DNA of 64,000 bases from Flavobacterium ichthyis (GCF_009915155.1 NZ_JAABLM010000008.1:106968-170967), one strand, 5' to 3'; counted from the first letter of the stretch, positions 7,880 through 17,233 are shown. A program made the numbers and translations. Notes: a model not told the origin generated them from the sequence alone.

Positions 7880-9907
7880 ATGACGACAACGACACTTTTA
7901 CTTATATTTCTTTCGATTGTAATTGCAGGTGGGTTGTCGTTTTTTCAATATTTTTTTAGAAATAAAAATCGTACAAAAGTGACGTTTTGGTTGGCTTTTT
8001 TACGATTTTTGTCGGTTTTGGGATTGCTGCTTTTGCTGATAAACCCCAGAATTAGCAATAAAAGTTTCCAAATTCAGAAAACGCCTTTAGCTATTTTAAT
8101 TGACAATTCGAGTTCAATTAAAGAAATGAAAGCCAATGAAGAAGTTATTGCATTAGTTGAAAAATTGAAGCAAAATGAAAAACTTCAAGAGCGATTTGAT
8201 ATTCAAACTTATACTTTTGGCAACGAATTTAAGTTGACTGAAAAACCAAATTTTACTGAATCTCAAACGAATATTGACCAAGCGGCGAAACGCATCAAAA
8301 ATCTTCATAAAAATAAAAAATTTCCTACCGTTTTAATTAGTGATGGAAACCAGACTACGGGGAATGATTATTTATACAGTTTTGATGAAAACAATAAAGT
8401 TTTCAGCGTTGTTGCTGGCGATACCACGACTGTTTTAGATTTGAAAATCAGTCAGTTGAACGTTAATAAATATGCTTTTCACAAGAATAAATTTCCGGTT
8501 GAAGTTTTTTTAGATTATTCTGGAAATAAAAATGTAAATGCAACTTTCACGATTTCGCAGGGAAATTCGGTTTTGGCAAAACAAAATATTTCTTTTTCTG
8601 GTTCCAAAAAATCAGCGGTGGTGAATGTTTTGCTTCCAGCGGAACGAACCGGAGTTCAAATTTTAAAGGCAACCATTTCTTCTTCGGAAATAGAAAAAAA
8701 TACCTATAACAATTCTAAAAATTTTGCGGTTGAAGTTATCGACCAAAAATCAGAAATAGGGATTGTTTCGTCCTTAAACCATCCCGATATTGGTACTTTA
8801 AAACGAGCAATAGAAACTAATGCACAACGTAAAGTAACATTGATTAACCCAAACAATGTTAATGATTTACAAAATTTTAATGTGCTTATTTTTTACCAAC
8901 CTAATAGCGATTTTAAAAATGTTTTTACTTTTGCAAAAAATACCAATCGTAACTTTTGGATTATTACAGGAACCAACACCGATTTCAATTTTTTGAACCA
9001 ACAGCAATCAATTTTACAATTTAAAATGAGTGGTCAGAAAGAAGATTATTTGGCAGATTTTCAATCACAATTTGGTTTGTTTGCCGTTGATAATGTAGGC
9101 TTTGAAAATTTTCCTCCGTTGCAAAATTCTTTTGGTTCGGTTACCACTACACAAAACGTTAATATATTACTTAGTTCCCGAATTAGAAATGTAAATACTG
9201 GTTATCCGTTACTTTGTTTTAGTGAAAATGCTGGAAGCAGAACCGCATTTTTGTTGGGAGAAAATATTTGGAAATGGCGTATGCAAACGTATCTCAATCA
9301 TCAATCATACGAGAAATTTGATGTGTTTGCTGACAAAATTATTCAGTTTTTAGCCAGCAATAACGCTAAAAAGAACTTAGTGGTTACACATGAAAGTTTT
9401 TACAATTCGGGCGATGATTTGGAAATTACAGCACAGTTTTTTAATAAAAATTATGAGTTTGATGAAAATGCGCAATTGAGTATTTCAGTAGTTAACAGAA
9501 AAACAAAGCACTCAAAACTGTATAATTTAGTACGAAGTGGTGCAAATTACAAAGTAAATCTTAATGGTTTGACAGCTGGTGAATATGATTTTAAAATTAC
9601 AGAAAATCGTTCGAAACAATCGTATTCCAATTTTTTTGAAATTTTGGATTTTGACATTGAAAAACAATTTGTAAATCCAAACGCTACAAGATTACAGCAA
9701 TTGGCAACTCAAACCCAGGGCGAATTTTTCTTAGTAAATCAAGTAGAACCATTGATAAAAAAATTACTGGAACAAGAACAATACAAAGATATTCAAAAGG
9801 AAATTTTTAAAAAAACACCGTTAATTGATTGGATATGGTTGTTAGTTTTTATTGCTGTTTTGCTTGCCGCTGAATGGTTCGTGAGAAAATATCATGGAAT
9901 GCTTTAA
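7880..9907 (+). CDS. VWA-like integral membrane protein
   Basis: This 675-residue protein has two N-terminal membrane segments (about 4-24 and 37-57). A von Willebrand A-like domain follows with a MIDAS-type motif LAILIDNSSSI (about 71-81) and TVLISDGNQTTGN near 151. The middle is a long extracytoplasmic beta-rich region. A final membrane segment (WIWLLVFIAVLLAAEWFV) leaves a short charged tail. This is the layout of BatA/BatB-like envelope proteins and of flavobacterial VWA proteins of unknown role. No MoxR ATPase gene is adjacent. Confidence 0.8.
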   Translation: MTTTTLLLIFLSIVIAGGLSFFQYFFRNKNRTKVTFWLAFLRFLSVLGLLLLLINPRISNKSFQIQKTPLAILIDNSSSIKEMKANEEVIALVEKLKQNEKLQERFDIQTYTFGNEFKLTEKPNFTESQTNIDQAAKRIKNLHKNKKFPTVLISDGNQTTGNDYLYSFDENNKVFSVVAGDTTTVLDLKISQLNVNKYAFHKNKFPVEVFLDYSGNKNVNATFTISQGNSVLAKQNISFSGSKKSAVVNVLLPAERTGVQILKATISSSEIEKNTYNNSKNFAVEVIDQKSEIGIVSSLNHPDIGTLKRAIETNAQRKVTLINPNNVNDLQNFNVLIFYQPNSDFKNVFTFAKNTNRNFWIITGTNTDFNFLNQQQSILQFKMSGQKEDYLADFQSQFGLFAVDNVGFENFPPLQNSFGSVTTTQNVNILLSSRIRNVNTGYPLLCFSENAGSRTAFLLGENIWKWRMQTYLNHQSYEKFDVFADKIIQFLASNNAKKNLVVTHESFYNSGDDLEITAQFFNKNYEFDENAQLSISVVNRKTKHSKLYNLVRSGANYKVNLNGLTAGEYDFKITENRSKQSYSNFFEILDFDIEKQFVNPNATRLQQLATQTQGEFFLVNQVEPLIKKLLEQEQYKDIQKEIFKKTPLIDWIWLLVFIAVLLAAEWFVRKYHGML

Positions 9908-9913
9908 AATATT

Positions 9914-9943
9914 TTGAATTGAAATGATTTTTAGGTAAATTTA
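9914..9943 (+). promoter_or_regulatory. Candidate promoter of META lipoprotein pair
   Basis: TTG at 9914-9916 and TAAATTTA at 9936-9943, separated by 19 bp, match TTG...TAnnTTTG with one mismatch. The first lipoprotein gene starts 22 bp later. Confidence 0.45.
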
Positions 9944-9965
9944 TAGGAAACCAAAAAATCTACTT

Positions 9966-10382
9966 ATGAAAAAAATATTGCTATTTGGTGCATTAACTAC
10001 TTTAATGCTTCAATCATGTGCCGGAAAAAAAGGCAGTGAGGCTATTGCCGATTTAAAAGGAACTTCATGGATGTTGACAGAAATTCAAAATATTGAGATT
10101 AAAAATACTGATTTTGCCAAAATTCCCGAATTAAATTTTAACCCGTCCACAAATGAATTTACTGGAAATACAGGCTGTAATTCTATGTTTGGAAAGATTG
10201 ATATTTCTGATAATAAAATTAATTTTGGAAGTGTAGGTTCTACGAAAATGGCTTGTGAGGGAATCGGCGAAAATCATTTTTTGGCTGCAATGCAAACCGT
10301 TCAAACCTTTAAATTGAGCAATAAAAAACTGGAATTGTATGATGGCTTAGGAAATGAAGCCTTGTCTTTTTCGAAAAAATAA
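9966..10382 (+). CDS. META domain lipoprotein
   Basis: The signal peptide ends in the lipobox LQSCA, so this 138-residue protein should be lipid-anchored. A single META domain covers about residues 30-135: GTSWMLTEI, then NPSTNEFTGNTGCNSMFG and STKMACEG, which is the core pattern of HslJ-like proteins. META proteins in enterics are linked to novobiocin and heat stress, but no function is established for this group. The next gene starts 5 bp later and also has a META domain. Confidence 0.85.
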   Translation: MKKILLFGALTTLMLQSCAGKKGSEAIADLKGTSWMLTEIQNIEIKNTDFAKIPELNFNPSTNEFTGNTGCNSMFGKIDISDNKINFGSVGSTKMACEGIGENHFLAAMQTVQTFKLSNKKLELYDGLGNEALSFSKK

Positions 10383-10387
10383 AATAA

Positions 10388-11179
10388 ATGAAACGCTTTT
10401 ATATTTCCACTTCGCTAGTGCTATTTTTGATGAGTTGTAACGAAAAAAAAAGTGCAATACAGCCTGATTTAGCAATAGATTCTATCCCGAAAACCACTGT
10501 TGTAAAACCTGAAAAAATTAGTAATGAACCCTTTTTTGTTGCAGTAGGAACCGAACCATTTTGGACGATTGAATTAACAGCCGATTCTTTGAAATATATT
10601 ACTCCAGATCAAAATCATAATTTTGCAATGGCTTACAAAGAATCTTCAAAGAAAAAAAAGGACACTCTTATTTTTGAAGCAGAAAATGATTTGAGAACGT
10701 TGACATTAAAAGTTTTCAAACAAAATTGTTCTGACGGCATGTCTGATAAGAAATTTGATTATGCTTCGCTTGTTTCGCTGCTTTTAAAAAAAGAGTCAAA
10801 ACCGATATTGTTAAACGGTTGTGGCAGTTATGCAATTGACAAAAGATTAGACGGAAAATGGAATGTTGTAGAATTAGCAGGAGAACGATTAAATGCCGAA
10901 AAATTAAAGGACAAAAAACTCCCAGAAATTGAATTTAATATTGTGGAGAATCGATTTGCAGCCTTTGCAGGATGTAATCGGATAGGAGGTGAGTTAGAAT
11001 CTGAAAAAGATAGTTTTGTATTTAAAGATGTTGTAGCTACACAAATGATGTGCGATAACATTAAAATTGAAGAATCTTTGATGGAGGCTTTACAAGCAGC
11101 CAATAAAATTGAAATTAGAGAAAAGCGTCTTTATTTATTAAACTTTGAAGGAACTAAGGCGGTTTTAGAAAAGCAATAA
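10388..11179 (+). CDS. Two-domain lipoprotein: COG3650-like domain plus META domain
   Basis: The N-terminus carries a lipobox (LMSCN), so the 263-residue protein is a predicted lipoprotein. Residues about 55-150 form a domain of the COG3650 type (FFVAVGTEPFWTIELTADSL, with LNGCGSY). Residues about 155-263 form a META domain (GKWNVVELAGERL, FAAFAGCNRIGGEL, TQMMCDN). It follows the single-META gene by 5 bp, so the two are co-expressed and probably share an envelope role. A strong terminator follows. Confidence 0.8.
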   Translation: MKRFYISTSLVLFLMSCNEKKSAIQPDLAIDSIPKTTVVKPEKISNEPFFVAVGTEPFWTIELTADSLKYITPDQNHNFAMAYKESSKKKKDTLIFEAENDLRTLTLKVFKQNCSDGMSDKKFDYASLVSLLLKKESKPILLNGCGSYAIDKRLDGKWNVVELAGERLNAEKLKDKKLPEIEFNIVENRFAAFAGCNRIGGELESEKDSFVFKDVVATQMMCDNIKIEESLMEALQAANKIEIREKRLYLLNFEGTKAVLEKQ

Positions 11180-11188
11180 ATAAATTTA

Positions 11189-11218
11189 TAAAAAAAAGGC
11201 CTGATTGGCCTTTTTTTT
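11189..11218. terminator. Bidirectional terminator
   Basis: A run of A, then AAGGCC-TGATT-GGCCTT, then a run of T. It can end the META operon on the plus strand and the minus-strand gene that stops at 11217. Confidence 0.85.
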
Positions 11219-11615
11219 ATACTTCAAACTCAAGTAGTTGTACTTGATCTTGTAACCGTTGAATGACTAAATTCATCATTCGTTTATTGAGTTGTGAGGA
11301 ATTTTGGATGTAAGTTTTATATTCATCTACGGTAAAAAGCCCGATAACAATACCTTTTAATGAATTTCTAAACTTAATGTCTTTCTGAATAGAATTTTCA
11401 ATGTAATCTAATTTTTTTTGTGTTTGGTAGCTGTAAAATTCATTTTTGTATTTGGCTACATAATTTTTAAAAACTTCCAGGAGTAAGTCATTTTGTGTTT
11501 TAAGAATTGGTCGTAAAACCGTGTTTTGAAAAATTTCATCTAATGAGCTTTCAGGAGAAACGATTCCGATATTTTCACCTCGCAAAACTGCAAGTGTTTC
11601 ATTTCTATTTTTCAT
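11217..11615 (-). CDS. Conserved flavobacterial protein of unknown function
   Basis: This 132-residue soluble, mainly helical protein starts MKNRNETLAVLRGENIG. It has no signal peptide or membrane segment. I chose the ATG at 11615 because the longer frame from 11684 would be read through the terminator hairpin of the gene upstream. Relatives are often labelled glyoxalase in databases, but I see no glyoxalase metal-binding pattern, so I do not use that name. Conserved-looking segments are LRPILKTQNDLLLEVF, YIENSIQKDIKFRNSLKG and NKRMMNLVIQRL. Confidence 0.7.
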   Translation of the reverse strand: MKNRNETLAVLRGENIGIVSPESSLDEIFQNTVLRPILKTQNDLLLEVFKNYVAKYKNEFYSYQTQKKLDYIENSIQKDIKFRNSLKGIVIGLFTVDEYKTYIQNSSQLNKRMMNLVIQRLQDQVQLLEFEV

Positions 11616-11633
11616 TTTCTTTTTTCTTAAAGA

Positions 11634-11663
11634 TAAAAAAAAACCGCTGCATCTCTGCAACGG
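11634..11663 (-). terminator. Terminator of the ompA-like gene
   Basis: On the minus strand CCGTTGCA and TGCAGCGG pair around a GAGA tetraloop (one G-T pair), followed by nine T. It lies 24 bp after the OmpA stop. Confidence 0.85.
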
Positions 11664-11686
11664 TCTTAAATTTATTTCTAACAAAA

Positions 11687-12949
11687 TTATTTGATTTTGA
11701 AAGTAACTCTTCTCACAATTGAGCGTGCTTGTTTAGAATCTTTGTTAACTGAATTGTCTTCTCCATTTCCAACAACTGTTAATCTTGAAGCACTGATTCC
11801 AGCGTTAGTAATAATGTTTTTAACATTTTCAGCTCTTCTTTGAGACAATGCTTTGTTATAGTCAGTGTTTCCAATTTCATCAGCATAACCAATTACGTCA
11901 GCAGAAGCAGTTGGGTTTGCTTTCAAATATTTCACTAAGAAATCAACACCAGCTAAAGATTCTTTTGTTGGTTGATCTTGGTTGAAATCGAAATAAACAT
12001 TAACATATCCACCATTGATTAACTCTTCAATTGTACCATTAGTAACTGTTTTACCACCGTTACCATATGTATTGTTCAAGTAACTTTCTAATTCGTCAGG
12101 AACACCATTTTGGTTTCGGTCGATGGTTTGTCCTTTTGTATTAACAGCAACACCAGCAATTGAGTTTGGTTCAAGATCGAACATATCTGCAACACCATCT
12201 TTATCTGAATCAACAAGTCCAGTTTCGATTGCACCAATTCTTTCTTCTAATGATTTTAAAGCATCATTGTCCACTTCTGAATACCAATCAGCGTGTTTAT
12301 CAGCACCACCAAGGTAAAAAGTCAAACCTAAAGATCCATTTAAAATTGTACCTTCTAATACAGAAGTACTGTTTGCAGGTCCTTGACCATCAAAGTTCCA
12401 ATGTTGTCTTCCGTGGAAAATTCCGCTGATGTCACCTGTTAAAGCTACTCGGTTACCCAGTCTAATTTGTCCAGTGACACCCATAATAGCATGTGCCATA
12501 TAATCTTCTCCACTAAAGCCATCTTCAGCAGTTAATTGAGAAACTCCAAAACCTCCATGTGCCAAAAGCCCAATAGTATTAGTCCAAGTTTCAAAATTTA
12601 AAGTTCTTCCTAAATTTACAACTCCTTGTAAACTAGCTCTCAACATTTGACTTTCAAATTGAAGACTTTGGTCTCCATCTTCAAATTTATCATAACCCAC
12701 ATCTAATTTTAAACCAAATTTTGGGTTAAACATATATCTTACACCTAAATCTGCGTGGAAGAAATTTAAAGCGTCAGTATAATAACCTGGAGTCATTGCT
12801 CTTGCTGGTTTATTTACTCCGCCGTTTAATTCAATTGACCACTTGTTATAAGATGGTTCCATTGAAGTTGTAGTCATTGTTGTTTCCTGAGCGTTTGCTG
12901 TAACTAAAGAAAGTACTAACGCAGAAAGCAGTGTTAAATTCTTTTTCAT
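11687..12949 (-). CDS. OmpA family outer membrane protein
   Basis: The 420-residue protein has a Sec signal peptide (about 1-20). A beta-barrel of the eight-stranded OmpA type covers about 30-215, and a short Asp-rich linker of the thrombospondin type 3 kind (DSDKDGVADMFD, DRNQNGVPDELE) covers about 245-290. The C-terminal OmpA domain (about 315-420) has the peptidoglycan-binding helix region VIGYADEIGNTDYNKALSQRRAENV. It tethers the outer membrane to the cell wall. The gene is monocistronic, with a promoter upstream and a strong terminator. Confidence 0.93.
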   Translation of the reverse strand: MKKNLTLLSALVLSLVTANAQETTMTTTSMEPSYNKWSIELNGGVNKPARAMTPGYYTDALNFFHADLGVRYMFNPKFGLKLDVGYDKFEDGDQSLQFESQMLRASLQGVVNLGRTLNFETWTNTIGLLAHGGFGVSQLTAEDGFSGEDYMAHAIMGVTGQIRLGNRVALTGDISGIFHGRQHWNFDGQGPANSTSVLEGTILNGSLGLTFYLGGADKHADWYSEVDNDALKSLEERIGAIETGLVDSDKDGVADMFDLEPNSIAGVAVNTKGQTIDRNQNGVPDELESYLNNTYGNGGKTVTNGTIEELINGGYVNVYFDFNQDQPTKESLAGVDFLVKYLKANPTASADVIGYADEIGNTDYNKALSQRRAENVKNIITNAGISASRLTVVGNGEDNSVNKDSKQARSIVRRVTFKIK

Positions 12950-13318
12950 ACTATTGAATGGTTTTTAAAAATTTAATTTTATAAATTTCTTATTAAGGTT
13001 TTTCTTTTGAAATTCTTGGCAAAGATATATTATTAGTCTTTAACATTTTTACAATTGTGTTATATAATTTCCATATTTAAGTTAAAATTAATATTTTGAT
13101 AACTTTATTTTATGTAAATATTCTGACTAATTAATTTTAAAACTATTTTTAAATGATTGATTATCAAGTTGTTAAATAATAAAAAAATATTTAGCTATTC
13201 CAGTATTCAAACATATTAAAAATTGTCCTTTTTTTTTGCACTTTCTGCATTTTTTTTTACGAAATCGTTTAAGTTTTTACGAATTAATTGGAAATCTAAA
13301 GCTTCTAAGGAATTTTTT
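12950..13318. other. Intergenic gap: ompA promoter and a coding-like remnant
   Basis: This stretch holds the ompA -7 box at 13020-13027. It also holds, at 13216-13320 on the minus strand, a coding-like stretch in a different frame beyond the mscS stop (see findings). The middle part, about 13060-13215, is very AT-rich and shows no feature that I can support. Confidence 0.5.
13020..13027 (-). promoter_or_regulatory. -7 box of the ompA-like gene
   Basis: On the minus strand TATCTTTG matches TAnnTTTG exactly and lies 70 bp upstream of the start, giving a leader of roughly 65 nt. Long leaders are usual for abundant outer membrane proteins. A clear -33 TTG is not found at ideal spacing. Confidence 0.55.
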
Positions 13319-14569
13319 TTAAGCTTCTGGTTGTTTTGTAGTACTATAAAATTCAAAAATTTCTAATCCAAAATAAGGTATTGCAGCAATCAAATGATCA
13401 AATATATCTGCCATAATATACTCATAATTTACCCATCTTTTGTCATTACAAAAAGCATATATTTCTATAGGAATTCCTTTTTCAGTAGGTTGTAAATGAC
13501 GACACATTAAAGGCATTTCTTTATTGATTCCAGAATGTTGTTCAAGATATTGGTTAATATACTTTCTAAAAACACCCAAGTTGGTCATATTTCTGCCGTT
13601 AATAAAAATTGATTTATCGATTTGCTTACTTTGATTAAATTTATCAATATCAGTTTGACGATGTTCGATATAAGATTGAACCAGTTGAATTTGTTTCAGT
13701 TTTTCCAATTCTTCTGCACTTAAAAATTTTACTGAAGAAGTTTTAATTAAAATGTACCTCTTAATCCTTCTTCCACCAGAATTTTGCATAGCACGCCAAT
13801 TCCTAAACGAGTCCGAAATTAGACTGTAAGTAGGAATTGTAGTCGTGGTCATGTCAAAGTTTTGAACCTTTACTGTAGCCAAATTAATTTCAATTACATC
13901 ACCATCAGCACCAAATTTTTCAAAAGTCACCCAATCCCCAATTCGCACTAAGTCATTTACCGAAACTTGAATGCTGGCTACAAAACCTAGAATGGTGTCT
14001 TTAAAAACTAAAATAATTATAGCGGAAATTGTTCCAAAAGTTGTAATTAATGTAGTAACTGATGTATCAAAAAGAACCAATATTACCGACGTAAATGCAA
14101 AAACCCAAAGTACAATCATGATTACCTGAATGTAACTGTCAATGGGCTTATCCGAGAAACTAGGTTTGATTTTTAAATAATCGCGTACCGAATTTAATAG
14201 ACTTCTAAAGATGAAAATAATAAGAAATACCATAAAAATGGTGATTCCTTTTTCAAAAAATATTTCCCACTTCGTGAAGTCTTCAAGTACAGTAGGACTA
14301 ATTTCTTGTATTATATATAAAGGTAGGAGGTAAGCAACATACTTTGCCGTTTTGTTTGCAACTAAAAAATCGTCAAATTTAGTTTTCGTTCTACTTGCAA
14401 TAATGTTGAATATGTTAATTAAAACGCGTCTAAAAATAGCATGAACAAAAAAAACTATAACTAATAAAAGAACAATATTTACAAGTAAGTTTCCGTAAAT
14501 AGAGATAGTGTCATTATATCCTAACGAACGTAAAAGCCGATATGTCCATTTAAAAATGGTTTCTATCAT
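13319..14569 (-). CDS. Mechanosensitive ion channel protein, MscS family
   Basis: This inner-membrane channel opens under membrane tension and releases solutes after osmotic downshift. About four to five hydrophobic helices occupy residues 25-190. The pore-lining helix is followed by the MscS beta domain (FVASIQVSVNDLVRIGDWVTFEKFGADGDVIEI) and NFDMTTTTIPTYSLISDSFRNW. The C-terminal alpha/beta domain reaches residue 416. I use the ATG at 14569; the codon before it is TTG. The stop is followed by a coding-like stretch in another frame, so the C-terminus may be disturbed. Confidence 0.92.
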   Translation of the reverse strand: MIETIFKWTYRLLRSLGYNDTISIYGNLLVNIVLLLVIVFFVHAIFRRVLINIFNIIASRTKTKFDDFLVANKTAKYVAYLLPLYIIQEISPTVLEDFTKWEIFFEKGITIFMVFLIIFIFRSLLNSVRDYLKIKPSFSDKPIDSYIQVIMIVLWVFAFTSVILVLFDTSVTTLITTFGTISAIIILVFKDTILGFVASIQVSVNDLVRIGDWVTFEKFGADGDVIEINLATVKVQNFDMTTTTIPTYSLISDSFRNWRAMQNSGGRRIKRYILIKTSSVKFLSAEELEKLKQIQLVQSYIEHRQTDIDKFNQSKQIDKSIFINGRNMTNLGVFRKYINQYLEQHSGINKEMPLMCRHLQPTEKGIPIEIYAFCNDKRWVNYEYIMADIFDHLIAAIPYFGLEIFEFYSTTKQPEA

Positions 14570-14580
14570 CAAAAATTTAT

Positions 14581-14880
14581 TTAGGCATTATTTGCCGGAG
14601 GCGTATTCAAATATTTTTTTTCTATATAAAAAGTGCCAAAAGGAATCACAGAAGCAATAACTATCACTGAGAACTTTTTCCAGCTCCAATTTTCTTCAGA
14701 TTTTAACATGATTGCCAAAATTATATAAGTAATGAAAAGCAATCCGTGCGCCATCCCAACAGGAAATAATAATTGTTTATAAAGTTCCATATTATTAGGT
14801 TTCACCAAAAGCATATTGCCAAAAAGCACCAAATAAGAAACACCTTCAAGAAAAGCGACAATTTTAAAAAATTTAAGCAT
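14581..14880 (-). CDS. DUF3817 family membrane protein
   Basis: This 99-residue protein has three hydrophobic segments (about 5-23, 40-60 and 70-88). Its pattern FKIVAFLEGVSYLVLFG ... PVGMAHGLLFITYI ... SVIPFGTFYIEKK is typical of DUF3817. These proteins resemble the N-terminal part of some bacterial transport and YuiD-like proteins, but no activity is known to me. It sits 11 bp upstream of mscS and is probably co-transcribed with it. Confidence 0.85.
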   Translation of the reverse strand: MLKFFKIVAFLEGVSYLVLFGNMLLVKPNNMELYKQLLFPVGMAHGLLFITYIILAIMLKSEENWSWKKFSVIVIASVIPFGTFYIEKKYLNTPPANNA

Positions 14881-15087
14881 GATACAAAATATTTATAGTG
14901 AAAATTCATCGATTTTTTAAAAAGAAAAATCAGAGAAAACCACCGTTTTTAATTTGGTGCAAAGATATTTAATAAAATAGTAAACTATCTATTTAAATTG
15001 TTAAATCAACCCCGGAATTCTATCTTGTCTCAACCATTTTTTAGGTACTTTTTTCGTACTTTCGAACTCCAAATTGAAAACGAAATA

Positions 15088-15600
15088 ATGAGTAAACGTG
15101 ATTTAAAAAAATATGTGAAAGAGCTTTCAAAAGCACAGCTTGAAGAGCAATTTATTGAAATGTACAACAAATTTAGCGATGTGAAAACGTACTACGATTT
15201 TGTTTTTAACCCCAAGGAAGACAAATTGGCTCAAGAAGCTAAACTCAAAATTTCAAACGAATATTTTCCTACCAAAACCAAACGTGCAAAACTTCGGCGT
15301 TCTACGGCACAAAAAATAATCAAGCATTTTTTAAGTTTGGGGGTTGACCCATTTATAGTTACTGATGTGATGCTTCACAACATTGAAGTGGCGCAAAAAT
15401 ATACTGCAAAACGTGAAATGCGTTACGATTCATTTTACAAAAGTATGCTTAATTCTTTTGAGCAAATTGTAAAATACGCCATCGAAAACGCAATTTTAAG
15501 CGAGTTCAAATCCAGAATTATAGCAATTCAGGAAACCGCAAAAAGACAACGTTGGCAAAATTACCACGCCTTTGAAAATGTAACTGATATATTTGATTGA
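15088..15600 (+). CDS. DUF6155 family protein
   Basis: This 170-residue soluble protein is rich in Lys and helices (MSKRDLKKYVKELSKAQLEEQFIEMYNKF, then KTKRAKLRRSTAQKIIKHFLSLGVDP). I use the ATG at 15088; an open stretch back to a TTG at 14998 is not supported. TACTTTCG at 15057-15064, a near -7 box, lies 24 bp before this ATG. The family is common in flavobacteria with no known role. The next gene, a helicase, begins 100 bp downstream with its own promoter. Confidence 0.7.
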   Translation: MSKRDLKKYVKELSKAQLEEQFIEMYNKFSDVKTYYDFVFNPKEDKLAQEAKLKISNEYFPTKTKRAKLRRSTAQKIIKHFLSLGVDPFIVTDVMLHNIEVAQKYTAKREMRYDSFYKSMLNSFEQIVKYAIENAILSEFKSRIIAIQETAKRQRWQNYHAFENVTDIFD

Positions 15601-15673
15601 TTCGTTTTTTCGGCATCAAATTTGTAAAAATCATAAAAATGCTAAATCGTTCGACAAAACGCTTTTTAGTCCC

Positions 15674-15681
15674 TACTTTTG
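15674..15681 (+). promoter_or_regulatory. -7 box of the helicase gene
   Basis: TACTTTTG is a perfect TAnnTTTG match 19 bp before the ATG at 15701. It lies inside the longer open frame, which argues against the upstream TTG start at 15593. Confidence 0.6.
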
Positions 15682-15700
15682 CAAATTATTCCAAACTTCA

Positions 15701-17233
15701 ATGTCGCAAACCATCGCATCAGAAAATACACACAAAAAAGAGCTTTATCACTATCAAAAAAAAGATATTAATTCTATTTTTGATAAAATATACCACTCGC
15801 CAAATAACTATCATTTGTTATACCAACTTCCCACAGGTGGCGGCAAAACAGTAATTTTTTCTGAAATTGCGCGACGTTATTTGCAGGAATATAATAAAAA
15901 AGTACTCGTTTTAACCCACAGAATCGAACTTTGCAAACAAACTTCTAAGATGTTGAGTGGTTTTGGTGTCAAAAATAAAATCATCAACAGTATTATCAAA
16001 GATTTACCTGATCAAAGCGAATATTCTTGTTTTGTGGCAATGGTAGAAACGCTCAAAAATCGCTTAAACGACGAGAAATTAGAAATCGAAAACATTGGTT
16101 TAGTGATTATTGACGAAGCCCATTATAATTCTTTCCGAAAACTACTTTCGTCCTTTAAAAATTCTTTCATTTTAGGCGTAACCGCCACTCCTTTAAGTTC
16201 TAATGTGAAGTTGCCCATGCATCAAAATTACAATGAACTAATTGTAGGCGAACCGATAAAAGAACTGATAAATAATGGATATTTGGCAAAAGCCGAAACG
16301 TACAGCTACGATGTTGGCTTGGGTTCTCTAAAAGTAGGAATTAATGGTGATTATACAGTGAAATCTTCTGATGAGTTGTATATGAACGCCATGATGCAAG
16401 AAAAATTATTGTATTCGTACAATGAAAAATGTTTGGGCAAAAAAACCCTCATCTTCAATAACGGAATCAACACTTCGCTATACGTTTATGAAACTTTTAA
16501 ACAAGCAGGTTTTGACATCCGACACCTTGATAACACTACACCTGCAGAAGATAGAAAAGATATTTTGACCTGGTTTAAAAATACGCCAAATGCTATTCTT
16601 ACGTCCGTTGGAATTTTGACAACCGGTTTTGACGAACCAACGGTAGAATGTATCATTTTAAATCGTGCTACAAAATCGTTAACGCTTTATTTTCAAATGA
16701 TTGGCCGTGGTTCACGTCGTTTACCTAACAAGAAAACATTTACCGTTATCGATTTAGGGAACAATGCCGCACGTTTTGGGCTTTGGAGCGATCCTATTGA
16801 TTGGCAACATATTTTTCGTTCGCCCGAATTTTATTTGGAAAATTTACGAAGTGATGCCGAAATTGAGTTACATTTTAAATATGAAATGCCACCAGAACTT
16901 CGGCAGAAATTTGCCAAAACACCTGATATTGATTTTGATATGGAAGCCGAACATAAAAAAGCAATTGCCAATAATGAACGTGCAAAAGTAGTGTTAGAAA
17001 AATCATTAGATCAACACGCCAGAATGTGTGTGGACAATACCGAAACTTTGCAAGAAGCTAAACAATTGTCAAAAGAACTACAAGAAGACATAGAAAGTAG
17101 GGTAAAACATTTCACCGTTTATTTGAGTAAAAGCAGTAAAAATTACCGCGAATGGCTTACGGAAGATTATAAAACCCGTCTTTTATTGTTGATTGGAAAA
17201 AAATACCGCGAAAAAATTATGAATGAAGATTAA
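15701..17233 (+). CDS. DEAD/DEAH box (superfamily 2) helicase
   Basis: The 510-residue protein has the SF2 motifs in order: QLPTGGGKT (Walker A), VLTHRIEL (Ia), IIDEAHY (II), GVTATP (III) and, in the second RecA domain, TTGFDEP (V) and QMIGRGSRR (VI). The layout is that of the type III restriction-like or SSL2-like DNA helicases, without a nuclease domain. A charged helical tail (about 400-510) follows. It is likely a DNA translocase in repair or a related task. The start was chosen from the -7 box placed just before it. Confidence 0.88.
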   Translation: MSQTIASENTHKKELYHYQKKDINSIFDKIYHSPNNYHLLYQLPTGGGKTVIFSEIARRYLQEYNKKVLVLTHRIELCKQTSKMLSGFGVKNKIINSIIKDLPDQSEYSCFVAMVETLKNRLNDEKLEIENIGLVIIDEAHYNSFRKLLSSFKNSFILGVTATPLSSNVKLPMHQNYNELIVGEPIKELINNGYLAKAETYSYDVGLGSLKVGINGDYTVKSSDELYMNAMMQEKLLYSYNEKCLGKKTLIFNNGINTSLYVYETFKQAGFDIRHLDNTTPAEDRKDILTWFKNTPNAILTSVGILTTGFDEPTVECIILNRATKSLTLYFQMIGRGSRRLPNKKTFTVIDLGNNAARFGLWSDPIDWQHIFRSPEFYLENLRSDAEIELHFKYEMPPELRQKFAKTPDIDFDMEAEHKKAIANNERAKVVLEKSLDQHARMCVDNTETLQEAKQLSKELQEDIESRVKHFTVYLSKSSKNYREWLTEDYKTRLLLLIGKKYREKIMNED

